Shown here piece by piece: positions 7,454 to 17,711 of a stretch of DNA of 64,000 nucleotides. This stretch comes from Saprospiraceae bacterium (GTDB taxonomy: Bacteria; Bacteroidota; Bacteroidia; Chitinophagales; Saprospiraceae): contig JADKDE010000001.1 of NCBI GenBank assembly GCA_016718505.1, positions 641,501-705,500 of the forward strand, in the 5' to 3' direction. Each line of letters starts with the position of its first letter. Positions within the stretch are counted from its first letter, which is position 1. The translations under genes and the position numbers were made by a program. The notes under the pieces were generated by a model. The model did not search any database. It was not told the DNA's origin and saw nothing but the letters and a program-made list of their open reading frames with translations.

Positions 7454-10400
7454 ATGTACAAAGAATTTAAAGCGCTGGACTTGGCGACTATTGATAAAGA
7501 AATACTGGATTTTTGGCAAAAAGAGTCAATTTTTCAGAAAAGTATCGATCAAAAAGATGCGAATAATCCATTCGTTTTCTATGAAGGTCCTCCTTCTGCC
7601 AATGGACAACCAGGAATACATCACGTTATGGCTAGAGCCGTGAAGGATTTGTTTTGTCGGTACCAAACCATGAAAGGTAAGCGAGTAGATCGAAAAGGTG
7701 GTTGGGATACTCACGGACTTCCCATCGAATTATCCGTAGAAAAAGAACTGGGAATCACCAAGGAAGACATAGGCCAAAGCATATCCATCGTGGATTATAA
7801 TCTAAAGTGTCGCGAGACGGTTATGCGCTACAAGGATATGTGGGATGATATCACCATGAAAATGGGCTATTGGGTAGATTTAGAGCATCCTTATATTACT
7901 TTCGAGAGCGAATACATGGAAAGTGTTTGGTACTTATTAAAAATGCTTTATGATAAAAAATTGCTGTACAAAGGTTATTCGATACAACCGTTCTCGCCAG
8001 CTGCGGGTACGGGATTAAGCTCTCATGAATTAAACCAACCTGGTACTTATAGACTGGTAAAGGATACTTCAGCGGTGGCTCAGTTTAAATTGCAGCAAAA
8101 TGAAGCCTCTGAGTTTTTATTTAAAAATAGCTCAGATCATGGCTCCGTTTTTGCCCTAGCGTGGACCACGACTCCTTGGACTTTGCCTTCAAATACCGCA
8201 TTGGCAGTGGGGGAGAATATTGATTATTTTCTAGTGAAAACCTTCAACCCTTATACCCACCTTCCTGTACGTGTGATCGTAGCAGAAGCTCTTATTCCCA
8301 ATTTTTTCAAGAAAAATAAAAGAAAAATAGAAGAATATAGAGCTGGAGACAAGGAGATTCCATTCGAAATAATTGGTAAATTCAAGGGAAAAAAACTAGA
8401 AAATATAAAATATGACCAATTGCTGCCTTACGCCATTCCCAATGATGGAGACGCTTTTAGAATCATAATCGGCGACTTTGTTTCTACTGAAGATGGAACT
8501 GGTATCGTCCACATAGCCCCATCATTTGGAGCAGACGATATGCGGGTCGCTAAAAAGAATGGAATCGGCTCTTTGACACTCGTGGACAAAACGGGGAAAT
8601 TTGTGGATGCTGTGACTGACTTTGCAGGCAGATATGTAAAGGATTATAAAGACGAAGGCACTGACTATAGATCAGTTGATGTGGATATTTCCATAAAATT
8701 GAAGGAAGAAAACAAAGCCTTTAATGTTCAAAAGTATGAGCATAATTATCCTCATTGCTGGAGAACTGACAAACCGATACTTTATTACCCGCTTGATTCT
8801 TGGTTCATTAAAACGACACAGGCCAAGGATCGTATGATAGAGCTGAATAATACGATTAATTGGAAGCCCGAATCGACTGGCTCAGGAAGATTTGGCAATT
8901 GGCTGGAGAATTTGCAAGATTGGAATCTTTCTAGATCTAGATTTTGGGGTATTCCATTGCCGATATGGCGGTCCAGCGATGGAAAAGAGGAAATTTGTAT
9001 TGGATCGGTCGAAGAACTCAATTCGTATATCAAGGAGGCCAATGAAAAGCTTGGCTTAGATCAAGTGCCACCAGCTGATTTACACAGACCTTATATCGAT
9101 GAGGTGATTTTGGTTTCGCCATCTGGCCAAAGAATGACACGCGAAACAGATTTGATCGACGTGTGGTTTGACAGTGGATCTATGCCCTATGCACAATGGG
9201 GATATCCTAAACATGAAATCAAAGGATTTCCAGCAGATTTTATCGCAGAAGGGGTGGATCAAACGAGAGGATGGTTCTTTACTCTACACGCAATTGCAGT
9301 CATGTGTTTTGACAGCGTTGCCTTCAAAAATGTGGTGTCAAATGGCTTGGTTCAAGATAAATTTGGTCAAAAAATGTCAAAAAGGCTTGGCAACACAATA
9401 GAGCCATTCGAGACGATAGCCAAATATGGTGCAGATGCCACGAGGTGGTATATCATTTCCAATAGTCAACCTTGGGACAATTTAAAGTTCGACGTCAATG
9501 GTATTGACGAGGTTCGACGTAAATTTTTAGGAACTTTATACAATACGTATTCTTTCTTTGCTCTGTATGCCAACTTGGATAAATTTGAATATAAAGAAAA
9601 CGAAATACCAATCCAAGAAAGACCCGAGATAGACCGATGGGTCATCTCACTTTTGAATACCTTGATAAAGAATGTTGATGATGATTATGCCCAATACGAA
9701 CCTACAAATGCCGCCAGGAAAATTCAAGAATTCGTGGACGAACATCTGAGCAACTGGTATGTAAGATTGTGCAGAAGGAGATTTTGGAAAGGTGAATACT
9801 CAAAAGATAAAATCTCGGCCTATCAGACTTTATATACCTGTTTGACTGAAATTTCAAAAATGATGGCTCCTGTTGCTCCGTTTTTCAGCGATTGGTTATA
9901 TAAAAACTTAGATGGTTCAACTCAAAAGGAAGGCATTGAATCTGTCCACCTCACAGATTTTCCAAAATATAATGAAGCCTTAGTGGATAAGGATCTCGAG
10001 GATAGAATGGAAATGGCTCAAACAACTTGTTCTCTAATATTGTCATTGCGCAAAAAGGAGCGTTTGAGAGTACGGCAGCCACTTAACAAAGTGATTATCC
10101 CCGTTTTTAATGCGGAAACAGAGCGTCAGTTCAATCTTGTGCGAGATTTGATATTGTCAGAAGTTAATGTAAAAGATCTTGAATTGGTGAGAGAAGACAC
10201 GACGTTGATCAAGAAAAAGATAAAGGCAAATTTCAAAACCTTGGGTTCAAGATTGGGCGCGGATATGAAATCAGCGGTTAAATTAATCGAAGAGATGGAT
10301 CAAGATGCCATCAAACAAATCGAGGCAACCAAAGGATATAAAATGGTCATTGGTTCGAATACTTATGATTTGACCTTGGAGGACTTTATCATTAGTTCTG

Positions 10401-10732
10401 AGGACATCCCAGGGTGGCTGGTAGCTTCGGACAAGGGTATAACGGTTGCATTGGATATTTCATTGAATGAAGCCTTGATGGCTGAGGGATATGCTAGGGA
10501 ATTGGTGAATCGTGTTCAAAATATACGTAAGAGCCAAGATTTTAAAGTTACGGACAGAATTTTAGTTGTAGTCGAAAAAAATGAACAGACAGAGGAGGCA
10601 ATTGCGCATTTTGCGAATTATATAAAAGAAGAAATCCTAGCAGACGATATCCAATTGGTGCAAAATCCTGAAGGAGAATCTGTTGAGTGGTTGGACGATA
10701 AATTTATCACCATCAGTGTAAAAAAGGTTTAA
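7454..10732 (+). CDS. ileS: Isoleucyl-tRNA synthetase
   Basis: A 1092-residue class I synthetase that charges tRNA-Ile. The HIGH-type motif appears as PPSANGQPGIHH near residue 45. The CP1 editing insertion carries the TTTPWTLPSN motif, and WFDSGSMPYAQWG follows. The KMSKS-type loop is KMSKRLGN near residue 640, followed by the anticodon-binding helical domain. The long form, without the C-terminal zinc-binding cysteines of the E. coli enzyme, resembles the type 2 (eukaryote-like) IleS group, which tends to be mupirocin tolerant; that last point is inference. The uvrD-like gene begins 4 bases after the stop, so the two are one transcript. Confidence 0.98.
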   Translation: MYKEFKALDLATIDKEILDFWQKESIFQKSIDQKDANNPFVFYEGPPSANGQPGIHHVMARAVKDLFCRYQTMKGKRVDRKGGWDTHGLPIELSVEKELGITKEDIGQSISIVDYNLKCRETVMRYKDMWDDITMKMGYWVDLEHPYITFESEYMESVWYLLKMLYDKKLLYKGYSIQPFSPAAGTGLSSHELNQPGTYRLVKDTSAVAQFKLQQNEASEFLFKNSSDHGSVFALAWTTTPWTLPSNTALAVGENIDYFLVKTFNPYTHLPVRVIVAEALIPNFFKKNKRKIEEYRAGDKEIPFEIIGKFKGKKLENIKYDQLLPYAIPNDGDAFRIIIGDFVSTEDGTGIVHIAPSFGADDMRVAKKNGIGSLTLVDKTGKFVDAVTDFAGRYVKDYKDEGTDYRSVDVDISIKLKEENKAFNVQKYEHNYPHCWRTDKPILYYPLDSWFIKTTQAKDRMIELNNTINWKPESTGSGRFGNWLENLQDWNLSRSRFWGIPLPIWRSSDGKEEICIGSVEELNSYIKEANEKLGLDQVPPADLHRPYIDEVILVSPSGQRMTRETDLIDVWFDSGSMPYAQWGYPKHEIKGFPADFIAEGVDQTRGWFFTLHAIAVMCFDSVAFKNVVSNGLVQDKFGQKMSKRLGNTIEPFETIAKYGADATRWYIISNSQPWDNLKFDVNGIDEVRRKFLGTLYNTYSFFALYANLDKFEYKENEIPIQERPEIDRWVISLLNTLIKNVDDDYAQYEPTNAARKIQEFVDEHLSNWYVRLCRRRFWKGEYSKDKISAYQTLYTCLTEISKMMAPVAPFFSDWLYKNLDGSTQKEGIESVHLTDFPKYNEALVDKDLEDRMEMAQTTCSLILSLRKKERLRVRQPLNKVIIPVFNAETERQFNLVRDLILSEVNVKDLELVREDTTLIKKKIKANFKTLGSRLGADMKSAVKLIEEMDQDAIKQIEATKGYKMVIGSNTYDLTLEDFIISSEDIPGWLVASDKGITVALDISLNEALMAEGYARELVNRVQNIRKSQDFKVTDRILVVVEKNEQTEEAIAHFANYIKEEILADDIQLVQNPEGESVEWLDDKFITISVKKV

Positions 10733-10736
10733 TCCT

Positions 10737-13004
10737 ATGGAAAAGTTTTTTGAAGGATTAAATGACGTACAAAGAGATGCGGTAAAGACCATCGACGGAC
10801 CAACAATGGTAGTAGCAGGGCCAGGTAGTGGGAAAACGCGCGTTTTAACCAGCCGAATAGCCTATATGATTTTTCAAGGCATTCCACCGCATCAAATATT
10901 GGCACTTACCTTTACGAATAAGGCGGCCAAAGAGATGAAAGAGCGTATCTATAAAGTTATTGGTGATCAGGCATTTCAGGTTTGGGCTGGTACTTTTCAT
11001 AGCATTTTTGCTAGAATTTTGAGGATAGAGTGTGAAAAAATCGGTTTTGCTAAGGATTTTACCATTTATGACTCGGATGACAGTAAAAATTTGGTTGCAG
11101 CCATCATCAAGGATATGAAGCTTGACGATGATGTTTATCAAGCAAATGCCATACGCAACAGGATCTCTTCGTGTAAATCAAATTTGATTACTCCGAAGAT
11201 GTATGCGATGGACGAAAAGCTGAAAGAGCAGGATCGAGCCGCAAAAAAGCCTTATTTGGTGGATATATACACGACCTATGTAGCAAGATGTCAAAGGTCT
11301 GGAGCGATGGACTTTGATGATTTGTTGTATCAGATGTTCAGACTATTGCAGCAACATCCGGAGACTCTCGAAAAGTACAGAGCTAGGTTTCCTTATGTTT
11401 TGGTAGATGAATTTCAGGATACCAATTATCTCCAGTACGCTATTTTAAAAAAATTGTGTCTTTATGAAGGATCAGCTCAGAATATCTGTGTTGTGGGTGA
11501 TGATGCCCAAAGTATTTATGGATTTAGAGGGGCTACGATTGAGAATATTTTAGATTTTGAAAAAGATTTTAATAATTTAAAGGTATTCAAACTAGAACAA
11601 AATTATCGTTCGATTGACTCGATCGTCAAAGCTGCAAATGACCTTATTTCCAATAATACGAGACAAATTCAAAAGGAAATTTGGACATCAAACGACAGTA
11701 CGGAAAAAATTAAATTGCTGAGTGCCCTTGCGGATACGGAAGAGGCTAGGCGAGTGGTTGATTTTATATTAGAACAAAAAAACAGAAACCACCTGCCCAA
11801 TAGAGATATCGCTATTCTCTATCGGACCAATGCCCAGTCTAGGATTTTTGAAGAATACCTTAGACGTGCCAATATTATTTATAAAGTTTTTGGTGGACTT
11901 TCGTTTTATCAAAGAAAGGAGGTCAAGGACATGCTCGCCTATATGAGGCTTTCAGTTAATCAAAATGACGATGAAGCTTTCAGAAGGATTGTCAATTATC
12001 CTCGTAGAGGTCTAGGACAGTCTTCCCTTGAAAAAATCATGGAATTTGCCCTTCACAACAATTGTAGCTATTGGGATGCCATTAAAGGCGTGGATCTGCC
12101 GAATAGGGCCAAGACCATCTTGTTGGACTTTGCAAAGATGATTTTGGATTTTAAGGAAAAATCAGCTACGCTGGATGCCTACGAACTCGCCAATCATATC
12201 GCTCAAAAAAGTGGAGTCCTCAATGAACTAAAAGGAGATAAAACGATAGAAGGGATAGGGCGGATAGAGAATATTGTAGCCTTGTTGGACGGTGTGAAGG
12301 AGTTCGTGGATAATGATGAATTATTGACCCAGAATAATATCGAAGACAAAACCTTAACGAGTTATCTTCAATCCATCGCTTTGGTATCAGATTTGGATAA
12401 CTTGGAAGAGGACGCTGATTACGTCACATTGATGTCTGTGCATGCCTCCAAAGGACTTGAATTTCAATCAGTTTTCGTTGTGGGTATGGAAGAAGGGTTG
12501 TTTCCATCCCAACTTTCTATCAATGAAAAAAATGAAATCGACGAAGAGCGGCGCTTGTTTTATGTAGCGATCACAAGGGCAAAGAAGTATTTGACTTTGA
12601 GCTACGCAAAATCTAGGTATCGTTTTGGTCAGATGAAACAATGTGAGCCGAGTAGATTTTTGTTGGAAATAGATGCAAAACGATTTGAATCAACCAATGC
12701 CATAAAGACGAGCATGGCCCCAAGTACCACAGCCGCGGTGAAGAGCGGACTTTCAGGATTTTATAAACCCATTTCTAAGCCACAGCCAGTCAACTTGGGC
12801 ATAGATATTGCTGATTTTAAAGCTTCACCAACCAGTCAGTTGGCTATAGGTCAGGCTATTTTGCATACCAAATTTGGGAAAGGAAAAATTTTAAAAATAG
12901 ATGGGGCAAATGACAACAGAGTGGCCACAATCAAATTCGACGACCTAGATGATCCTGAACGTCGAATAATGCTTCGTTTTGCTAATTTAATGATATTGAA
13001 CTAA
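10737..13004 (+). CDS. pcrA: UvrD/PcrA-type superfamily 1 DNA helicase
   Basis: A 755-residue 3'-5' DNA helicase for repair and replication-fork maintenance. Motifs are in order: the Q-like LNDVQRDAV, Walker A AGPGSGKT (residues about 28-35), LTFTNKAAKEM, motif II LVDEFQDTN, motif III GDDAQSIYGFRGA, and late motifs LMSVHASKGLEF and ERRLFYVAITRAK. The C-terminal end has HTKFGKGKILKIDG, the Tudor-like RNA-polymerase-binding tail typical of PcrA/UvrD. It lies 4 bases after ileS, probably in the same operon. Confidence 0.95.
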   Translation: MEKFFEGLNDVQRDAVKTIDGPTMVVAGPGSGKTRVLTSRIAYMIFQGIPPHQILALTFTNKAAKEMKERIYKVIGDQAFQVWAGTFHSIFARILRIECEKIGFAKDFTIYDSDDSKNLVAAIIKDMKLDDDVYQANAIRNRISSCKSNLITPKMYAMDEKLKEQDRAAKKPYLVDIYTTYVARCQRSGAMDFDDLLYQMFRLLQQHPETLEKYRARFPYVLVDEFQDTNYLQYAILKKLCLYEGSAQNICVVGDDAQSIYGFRGATIENILDFEKDFNNLKVFKLEQNYRSIDSIVKAANDLISNNTRQIQKEIWTSNDSTEKIKLLSALADTEEARRVVDFILEQKNRNHLPNRDIAILYRTNAQSRIFEEYLRRANIIYKVFGGLSFYQRKEVKDMLAYMRLSVNQNDDEAFRRIVNYPRRGLGQSSLEKIMEFALHNNCSYWDAIKGVDLPNRAKTILLDFAKMILDFKEKSATLDAYELANHIAQKSGVLNELKGDKTIEGIGRIENIVALLDGVKEFVDNDELLTQNNIEDKTLTSYLQSIALVSDLDNLEEDADYVTLMSVHASKGLEFQSVFVVGMEEGLFPSQLSINEKNEIDEERRLFYVAITRAKKYLTLSYAKSRYRFGQMKQCEPSRFLLEIDAKRFESTNAIKTSMAPSTTAAVKSGLSGFYKPISKPQPVNLGIDIADFKASPTSQLAIGQAILHTKFGKGKILKIDGANDNRVATIKFDDLDDPERRIMLRFANLMILN

Positions 13005-13141
13005 TTAAGATAAATTTAATTGAGTAAACTTTAAAATACGCCAAATACTTGGTTTGTTAATTTATTTAATAAAAAAAGACAAAAAAGCCTTTTATTTATT
13101 AATTTTGTGAAATTAATTACAAAGGTGTATAATAAAGTATT

Positions 13142-13951
13142 ATGAAGAATTTAATATGGATAGTATTCCTAATGAGTTCATTGGGTGCAACGGCTCAAGG
13201 GCCTCCAATACTCGTAGAAAAACCGATTATGCTAGGTCAAAATCGTTCCGAATTGAGGCTATTTTATAGAAATGAAACGAGACCAAATTCAAAAAAATAC
13301 CAATCCACCAATTTATTTTACGATATCGTGGGCAATCAGTTTTGGAGCATTGGGGTAGCTGGTTCCTATTATATGAATTCATATATAAATACCTATGACC
13401 TTGCAAACGATAAAGTTGAGCCATATGATGGGTTCGGAGATATGTCCATAAACCTTAAATACCAATTTTTACGAAAGGATTACGTGGGCAAAACCTATAG
13501 AATGTTAGGAAAAATCAAGCAAACATTTCCTACAGGAGATTATAAAAATGACCCCTATCTCGGCAACAATGAGTATGAAACAGCAGTGTCCATCGTAGGG
13601 GGTTATGAAAGCCTGAAATATGGAATATTGCACGAATTGGGCTACAATTATAGCCCTACAAAAGAGGGAAGATATCTAAAATTTGACCTTGGATTTGGGT
13701 TACCATTATTAAAGTCAAAGATACCAATAAGGCAGATTAACTTGTATTTTGAATATCAAAGTAAGTACCATCCTTATGACGAAGGTCCCACCTATTTTGA
13801 TAATTTCGAAGCCTATTATACTCAAAGCATCCAATTTGCTGTGGGGGTATTTACCTTTGAAGCCACCTATTTATGGCCATTATATAGAGTACACGATGGG
13901 CATTTTTCTAAAAAGGAAATGTTCCAGATTGGGAGCCGGATGATATTGTAA
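13142..13951 (+). CDS. Exported beta-barrel-type outer-membrane protein of unknown function
   Basis: A 269-residue protein with a signal peptide (MKNLIWIVFLMSSLGATAQG). It has many alternating, aromatic-rich strands (for example FLRKDYVGKTYRMLGKIKQ) and a terminal strand ending FQIGSRMIL. The pattern is that of a small outer-membrane channel or transporter-type barrel, but no family can be named. A TAATTTTG (-7-like) box lies 35 bases before the start. The metal-binding gene follows 88 bases later on the same strand, so a shared role in metal handling is possible but only a guess. Confidence 0.6.
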   Translation: MKNLIWIVFLMSSLGATAQGPPILVEKPIMLGQNRSELRLFYRNETRPNSKKYQSTNLFYDIVGNQFWSIGVAGSYYMNSYINTYDLANDKVEPYDGFGDMSINLKYQFLRKDYVGKTYRMLGKIKQTFPTGDYKNDPYLGNNEYETAVSIVGGYESLKYGILHELGYNYSPTKEGRYLKFDLGFGLPLLKSKIPIRQINLYFEYQSKYHPYDEGPTYFDNFEAYYTQSIQFAVGVFTFEATYLWPLYRVHDGHFSKKEMFQIGSRMIL

Positions 13952-14039
13952 TGGGCTCAAAATGTTAATAATTAAATAAAATCAATTCAATTGGTATAAA
14001 CTTTGGTTTAATGTTGTTATAATTCAAAAAACTAATAAA

Positions 14040-14669
14040 ATGAGATACATTCTATCTATCCTTGTAGTGCTTTTGGTCATTTTCCAAGGAAATAGCCAAG
14101 AATCCGTAGCCTATACTGCCAAAATAAAAGGTATGAGCTGTAATTATTGTACCAATTCGGTTAATAAAAAGTTCAAAAACTTGCCAGGTATAAGTCAATT
14201 GAATATTGATTTAGAAACAGGTATGCTAAGTTTTGTATTACCCAAAGAAAAATCTTTTACCATAGAAGAAATAGAGGAAAAAATAAAGAAAACAGGCTAT
14301 ACCCCAGTTTGGGTGAAGGCAAGTGAAGCAGAAATTGGTGTCAAGGCTATGGGTAAAAATATGGAAGAAAACAATGAATTGATGACAGTTTCTATTTTTG
14401 TAAAAGGAAACTGCGGCATGTGTAAAGACAGAATCGAGGAGGCTACCACTAAAGTTAAGGGGGTAAAAGAGGCAAATTGGGATTCCGAAACGCAACAGTT
14501 GAAAGTAGTTTTTAACGATAAAAAAACCTCATTGGTAGCGATAGAAAAGAAAATTGCCTCAGTGGGTCACGATACAGAGCATGAGGAAGCCCCAGATTCA
14601 GTATATAACAATCTTCACGGATGTTGCAAATATGATCGGGAGGCGACTATGCCAGCGGGTAAAGAATAA
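14040..14669 (+). CDS. Exported protein with two heavy-metal-associated (HMA) domains
   Basis: A 209-residue protein with signal peptide (MRYILSILVVLLVIFQGNSQ). The first HMA domain has the metal loop GMSCNYC, and the second has GNCGMC, so both carry the CxxC pair that binds Cu(I) or similar soft metals. The C-terminal tail after the second domain (SVYNNLHGCCKYDR) is a recurrent Bacteroidota signature with a vicinal Cys-Cys. The protein likely acts in the periplasm as a copper chaperone or scavenger. It is convergent with the thioredoxin-fold gene, with 1 base between the stops. Metal identity is not visible from sequence. Confidence 0.85.
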   Translation: MRYILSILVVLLVIFQGNSQESVAYTAKIKGMSCNYCTNSVNKKFKNLPGISQLNIDLETGMLSFVLPKEKSFTIEEIEEKIKKTGYTPVWVKASEAEIGVKAMGKNMEENNELMTVSIFVKGNCGMCKDRIEEATTKVKGVKEANWDSETQQLKVVFNDKKTSLVAIEKKIASVGHDTEHEEAPDSVYNNLHGCCKYDREATMPAGKE

Positions 14670-14670
14670 A

Positions 14671-15843
14671 CTATTTTAGCTGATTTATTTTGGCAATCAA
14701 ATTTTCAGTTTCTTTATAGTCCTCACCGATTTTCTTAGCTATTTCGATGGCTTCTTTTCCAGCAGCCAAAGCCTTGGATTTTTTACCCAATTTGTACAAT
14801 AGGGCACATTTTGTATCCATATTGTAGTAGCTTTTGTCCAACTTACAGGATGTTTCAGCCCATTTTAGTGCCTTTTTTAACTGAGATTTATCGTCAGATT
14901 TTTCATAAAATTCCCATGCAATTGCATTCAATTCTTGTGGATCTTTGCTAGGGTATTTATTATAATAAGAAAAGACTTCTTTGGCATAAGCATTGAAATC
15001 TGGTTGCCTTTCTAAAAAGGTCAATTTATATCGTTGAAATAGCTGGTCGCTATTCTCTGGGTAAAACTTCTTAAATGCTTGCTCAGCCTCTTGGAAATTT
15101 CCTGATGTACTGGTTAAATATTTTCTACTAACGGCATTATTTATGATCTTGGTAACACCTTCTTTGCCTATTTTTTCCTGAAAGAAAGCCTTGTTGTCAA
15201 CAACGTATTTAAAAATAGGCGAATCCATATTGGTCGCAAAGTCGGTAACGAACTTATAGTTTTCTTCGGATTTCCAGTCTTTTGTTTTCATCAAGTATTC
15301 TTCCGCAACGTATGGTGCTCTTTCGTCGCCTAACTCGTCAAGAATAACAGCATAGTTTCGCAAAAATTCAGGAGATTTATCGCCTTTGTTATATCTGGCA
15401 TTCAATGCAGAAGTGCTTTTTGTTGGATCGGTGGCAGCATTTGCAAGTTCTAGAAACTCCTCTATATCGTGGTAGCCGAGGACCCGATGCATCACATCAC
15501 CTCTATGATTGATAAATAGGAGGGTGGGATAAGCCTTCACCTCATATCTTTTGGCTAGGATAAGCCCCTCGTCTTTTTCCATATCCATCTTGACATTGAT
15601 GAACTTATTATTGTAAACTTCGCCAACTTTGGAATCCGTAAAAACGTTTTTGGCCAACATCTTGCATGGTCCACACCAGGTGGTATAGGCATCCAGGAAA
15701 ATCAACTTGTTTTGTTCTCTGGCCATTTGCAATGCTTCTCCCCACATTTTATTGTGCAAAAAATTGATGCCTTTGCTTTCCTGTCCAAATAGAGAAATCA
15801 CAAGGGCAAATTGAACGAAGAACACTGTTATTAACTTTTTCAT
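14671..15843 (-). CDS. Exported thioredoxin-fold protein with C-terminal helical repeats (paralogue 1)
   Basis: A 390-residue protein with signal peptide (ends near SLFGQE). A thioredoxin domain covers about residues 30-140 and has the redox motif YTTWCGPCKM and a cis-proline-type YPTLLFI. The rest is alpha-helical with TPR-like pairs (for example LKKALKWAETSCKLDKSYYN). It probably reduces or isomerises disulfides of envelope proteins. It is the second gene of a tandem pair with a neighbour of exactly the same length (390 residues), with 32 bases between them. The two differ widely in the C-terminal part. Confidence 0.82.
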   Translation of the reverse strand: MKKLITVFFVQFALVISLFGQESKGINFLHNKMWGEALQMAREQNKLIFLDAYTTWCGPCKMLAKNVFTDSKVGEVYNNKFINVKMDMEKDEGLILAKRYEVKAYPTLLFINHRGDVMHRVLGYHDIEEFLELANAATDPTKSTSALNARYNKGDKSPEFLRNYAVILDELGDERAPYVAEEYLMKTKDWKSEENYKFVTDFATNMDSPIFKYVVDNKAFFQEKIGKEGVTKIINNAVSRKYLTSTSGNFQEAEQAFKKFYPENSDQLFQRYKLTFLERQPDFNAYAKEVFSYYNKYPSKDPQELNAIAWEFYEKSDDKSQLKKALKWAETSCKLDKSYYNMDTKCALLYKLGKKSKALAAGKEAIEIAKKIGEDYKETENLIAKINQLK

Positions 15844-15875
15844 GGTTAATTATATTTTACATTTAGAAAAGTTGA

Positions 15876-17048
15876 TTAAAGGCTTTTGGACTTGTCAAGG
15901 AGTTTTTGGTAAGCATCGCTGGGTTTAGCACTCTTTTTATTAATTTTTACCGCGCTCTCAGCGAATTTTACGGAGTATTTTTTATCTTTTTTCATCAAAA
16001 ACCAATCTGCAATGGTGCCAAGGACGACTTCGTCTTTGGATTTTTTACCAATTTTAATCATCAGAGCATTAATGTTTTTGGATGTTTTGGACCCTTGTGG
16101 AGTTGTACTATTTAGGGCAATTAACTTTGTAACAGCGGTAGTTTCATCTTTCGAACAAGATTTTATAAAATCAAAAGATGACTCAGCGTTTAAGGATTTG
16201 TCTGGTGATTTAGAGTTGAAAATGAAATCAGCTTCTTTCTCAAAACAGGGTATGTCACTTAGTTTTTCAGACGAATAAATATCTTTGATCGCCTTCAACA
16301 TGTTTTTATCTTGAAATTCTGCAGCCCGATTCAAAGAACTTCTACAAGCTTCACCGATTTTTTCACTAACGGCATTCTTTCCCAATAGATTGGTGATTTT
16401 ACCTCTATTGGCCATCAATAACTCAAAAGCTTTGCTATCGATGCCCAAGGTACCTTCGTGGATGATTTTGAGTGAGAGGGTATCCGTCTTATCTTTGGCT
16501 TTGAGAAGATAATCGTTGGTTATTTTTTGACTAGGGATACCCTGTCTATTCATGGATTTTATCAATGCATAGACCGTTTCCGCGTCATGATTTCCTTCGT
16601 CGTATTTTTTTTTTAGGTCGGCACTCGAATCGAATCCTTTCAAAGCTACATTTCCTTGTGCTATCAGCGTTTCTGGAGGAGCACCACCGACGAACTCGTG
16701 AACTTTTTTCCCAGAGTTGGGATCAATCCAAAATAAGGTTGGATAAGCTCTCAAAGGATACTTTGATCTCAAACTTGGGCCCTCGCCTTTTTCCATATCA
16801 ACTTTTAAATTGATGAAATTGGCATTGTGAAAATCACAAACTTCTTTGGTCGTAAATACGCTGGAAGACATCCATTTGCATGGCCCGCACCATGATGCAT
16901 AAGCGTCCATAAAGATTAATTTATTCTTCGCTTTGGCTTCTTTTACAGCTTCATCAAATGTACCGTGGAAAAAATTTATGCCCTGTCCAAATACTGAAAA
17001 GTTCAGGGAAAGGATAAGCACTAAGCTTAAAAAATTTCTAAATTTCAT
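15876..17048 (-). CDS. Exported thioredoxin-fold protein with C-terminal helical region (paralogue 2)
   Basis: The upstream member of the tandem pair, also 390 residues. It has a signal peptide (LSLVLILSLNFSVFGQG), then the sequence FHGTFDEAVKEAKAKNKLIFMDAYASWCGPCKW with both redox cysteines, and YPTLFWID near the cis-proline. The remaining 250 residues are helical, rich in lysine and serine, without a family I can name. The first transcribed gene of the pair, it has a TATATTTG box 25 bases before its start. The tandem arrangement suggests old duplication followed by divergence of the tails. Confidence 0.82.
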   Translation of the reverse strand: MKFRNFLSLVLILSLNFSVFGQGINFFHGTFDEAVKEAKAKNKLIFMDAYASWCGPCKWMSSSVFTTKEVCDFHNANFINLKVDMEKGEGPSLRSKYPLRAYPTLFWIDPNSGKKVHEFVGGAPPETLIAQGNVALKGFDSSADLKKKYDEGNHDAETVYALIKSMNRQGIPSQKITNDYLLKAKDKTDTLSLKIIHEGTLGIDSKAFELLMANRGKITNLLGKNAVSEKIGEACRSSLNRAAEFQDKNMLKAIKDIYSSEKLSDIPCFEKEADFIFNSKSPDKSLNAESSFDFIKSCSKDETTAVTKLIALNSTTPQGSKTSKNINALMIKIGKKSKDEVVLGTIADWFLMKKDKKYSVKFAESAVKINKKSAKPSDAYQKLLDKSKSL

Positions 17049-17072
17049 TGAAAAATAATTTTACTTTTAACG

Positions 17073-17080
17073 CAAATATA
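17073..17080 (-). promoter_or_regulatory. -7 box TATATTTG for the thioredoxin-fold gene pair
   Basis: Read on the minus strand, TATATTTG matches TAnnTTTG and lies 25 bases before the ATG at 17048. The nearest TTG upstream is only 13 bases away, shorter than usual, so the -33 half is not supported. Confidence 0.45.
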
Positions 17081-17148
17081 GCAAGATAATATTCAATCGA
17101 GGCGTTATTGATTTGTTAATAATATTTTCCTGCGGTGCAGATAAGAAC

Positions 17149-17670
17149 TTATTTGTTTTTTTGAAAACTTTTGATGAGATCTTCTGGCGATTTTCCCAAG
17201 ACGCCTAAAAGCTGATTAACCTGTTCAGAAAGGGGGTGATTGGGATAATTTTTCAAGAATTTCTCATAATAAGTTCGAGCCATTGCGGTATCTCTTCCAT
17301 CTGAATCGATGGTAAATCCTTGGAAAAATAAAGCTTCAGGCGAATACTGACATTTGTAATCTACTACGGTCCCCCAAATATAAACAGCCTTTCCAGGTTG
17401 TCCAGTGCTTTTAGCTATTTTACCTGCTTGCATCAAAAAATAACCAAAGCTTGTATCGGTCCGAGCGTTGTCCGAGAGCGCAACGGCGTGATTGATTACT
17501 TTATTAATGACTAGAGTATCTCGCAAAAATGTATCCTGCTTTATCTGGGCTATTAGGTCATTAGACTTGACTTTTGCCTCATTCAAATCAAAGCCAGTGG
17601 ATTTGGGTTTATTGTCTTTACAAGCGATTAATGATGCAATAATAAAAATACTAAGAATATACTTATACAT
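17149..17670 (-). CDS. Lipoprotein with TPR-like repeats
   Basis: The start is placed at the ATG at 17670 because it directly begins a lipoprotein signal (MYKYILSIFIIASLIAC) with the lipobox LIAC. An in-frame TTG five codons earlier is less likely. The mature part is about 155 residues of helices with TPR character (AGKIAKSTGQPGKAVYIWGTVVDY, TYYEKFLKNYPNHPLSEQVNQLLG), as found in outer-membrane-assembly or scaffold lipoproteins. No specific role is visible. It sits downstream of the M1 aminopeptidase gene on the same strand, 41 bases from that stop. Confidence 0.7.
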   Translation of the reverse strand: MYKYILSIFIIASLIACKDNKPKSTGFDLNEAKVKSNDLIAQIKQDTFLRDTLVINKVINHAVALSDNARTDTSFGYFLMQAGKIAKSTGQPGKAVYIWGTVVDYKCQYSPEALFFQGFTIDSDGRDTAMARTYYEKFLKNYPNHPLSEQVNQLLGVLGKSPEDLIKSFQKNK

Positions 17671-17711
17671 AAATTTGTTTTTCAAATAAAATTCGATGAA
17701 TATCCATGTTA

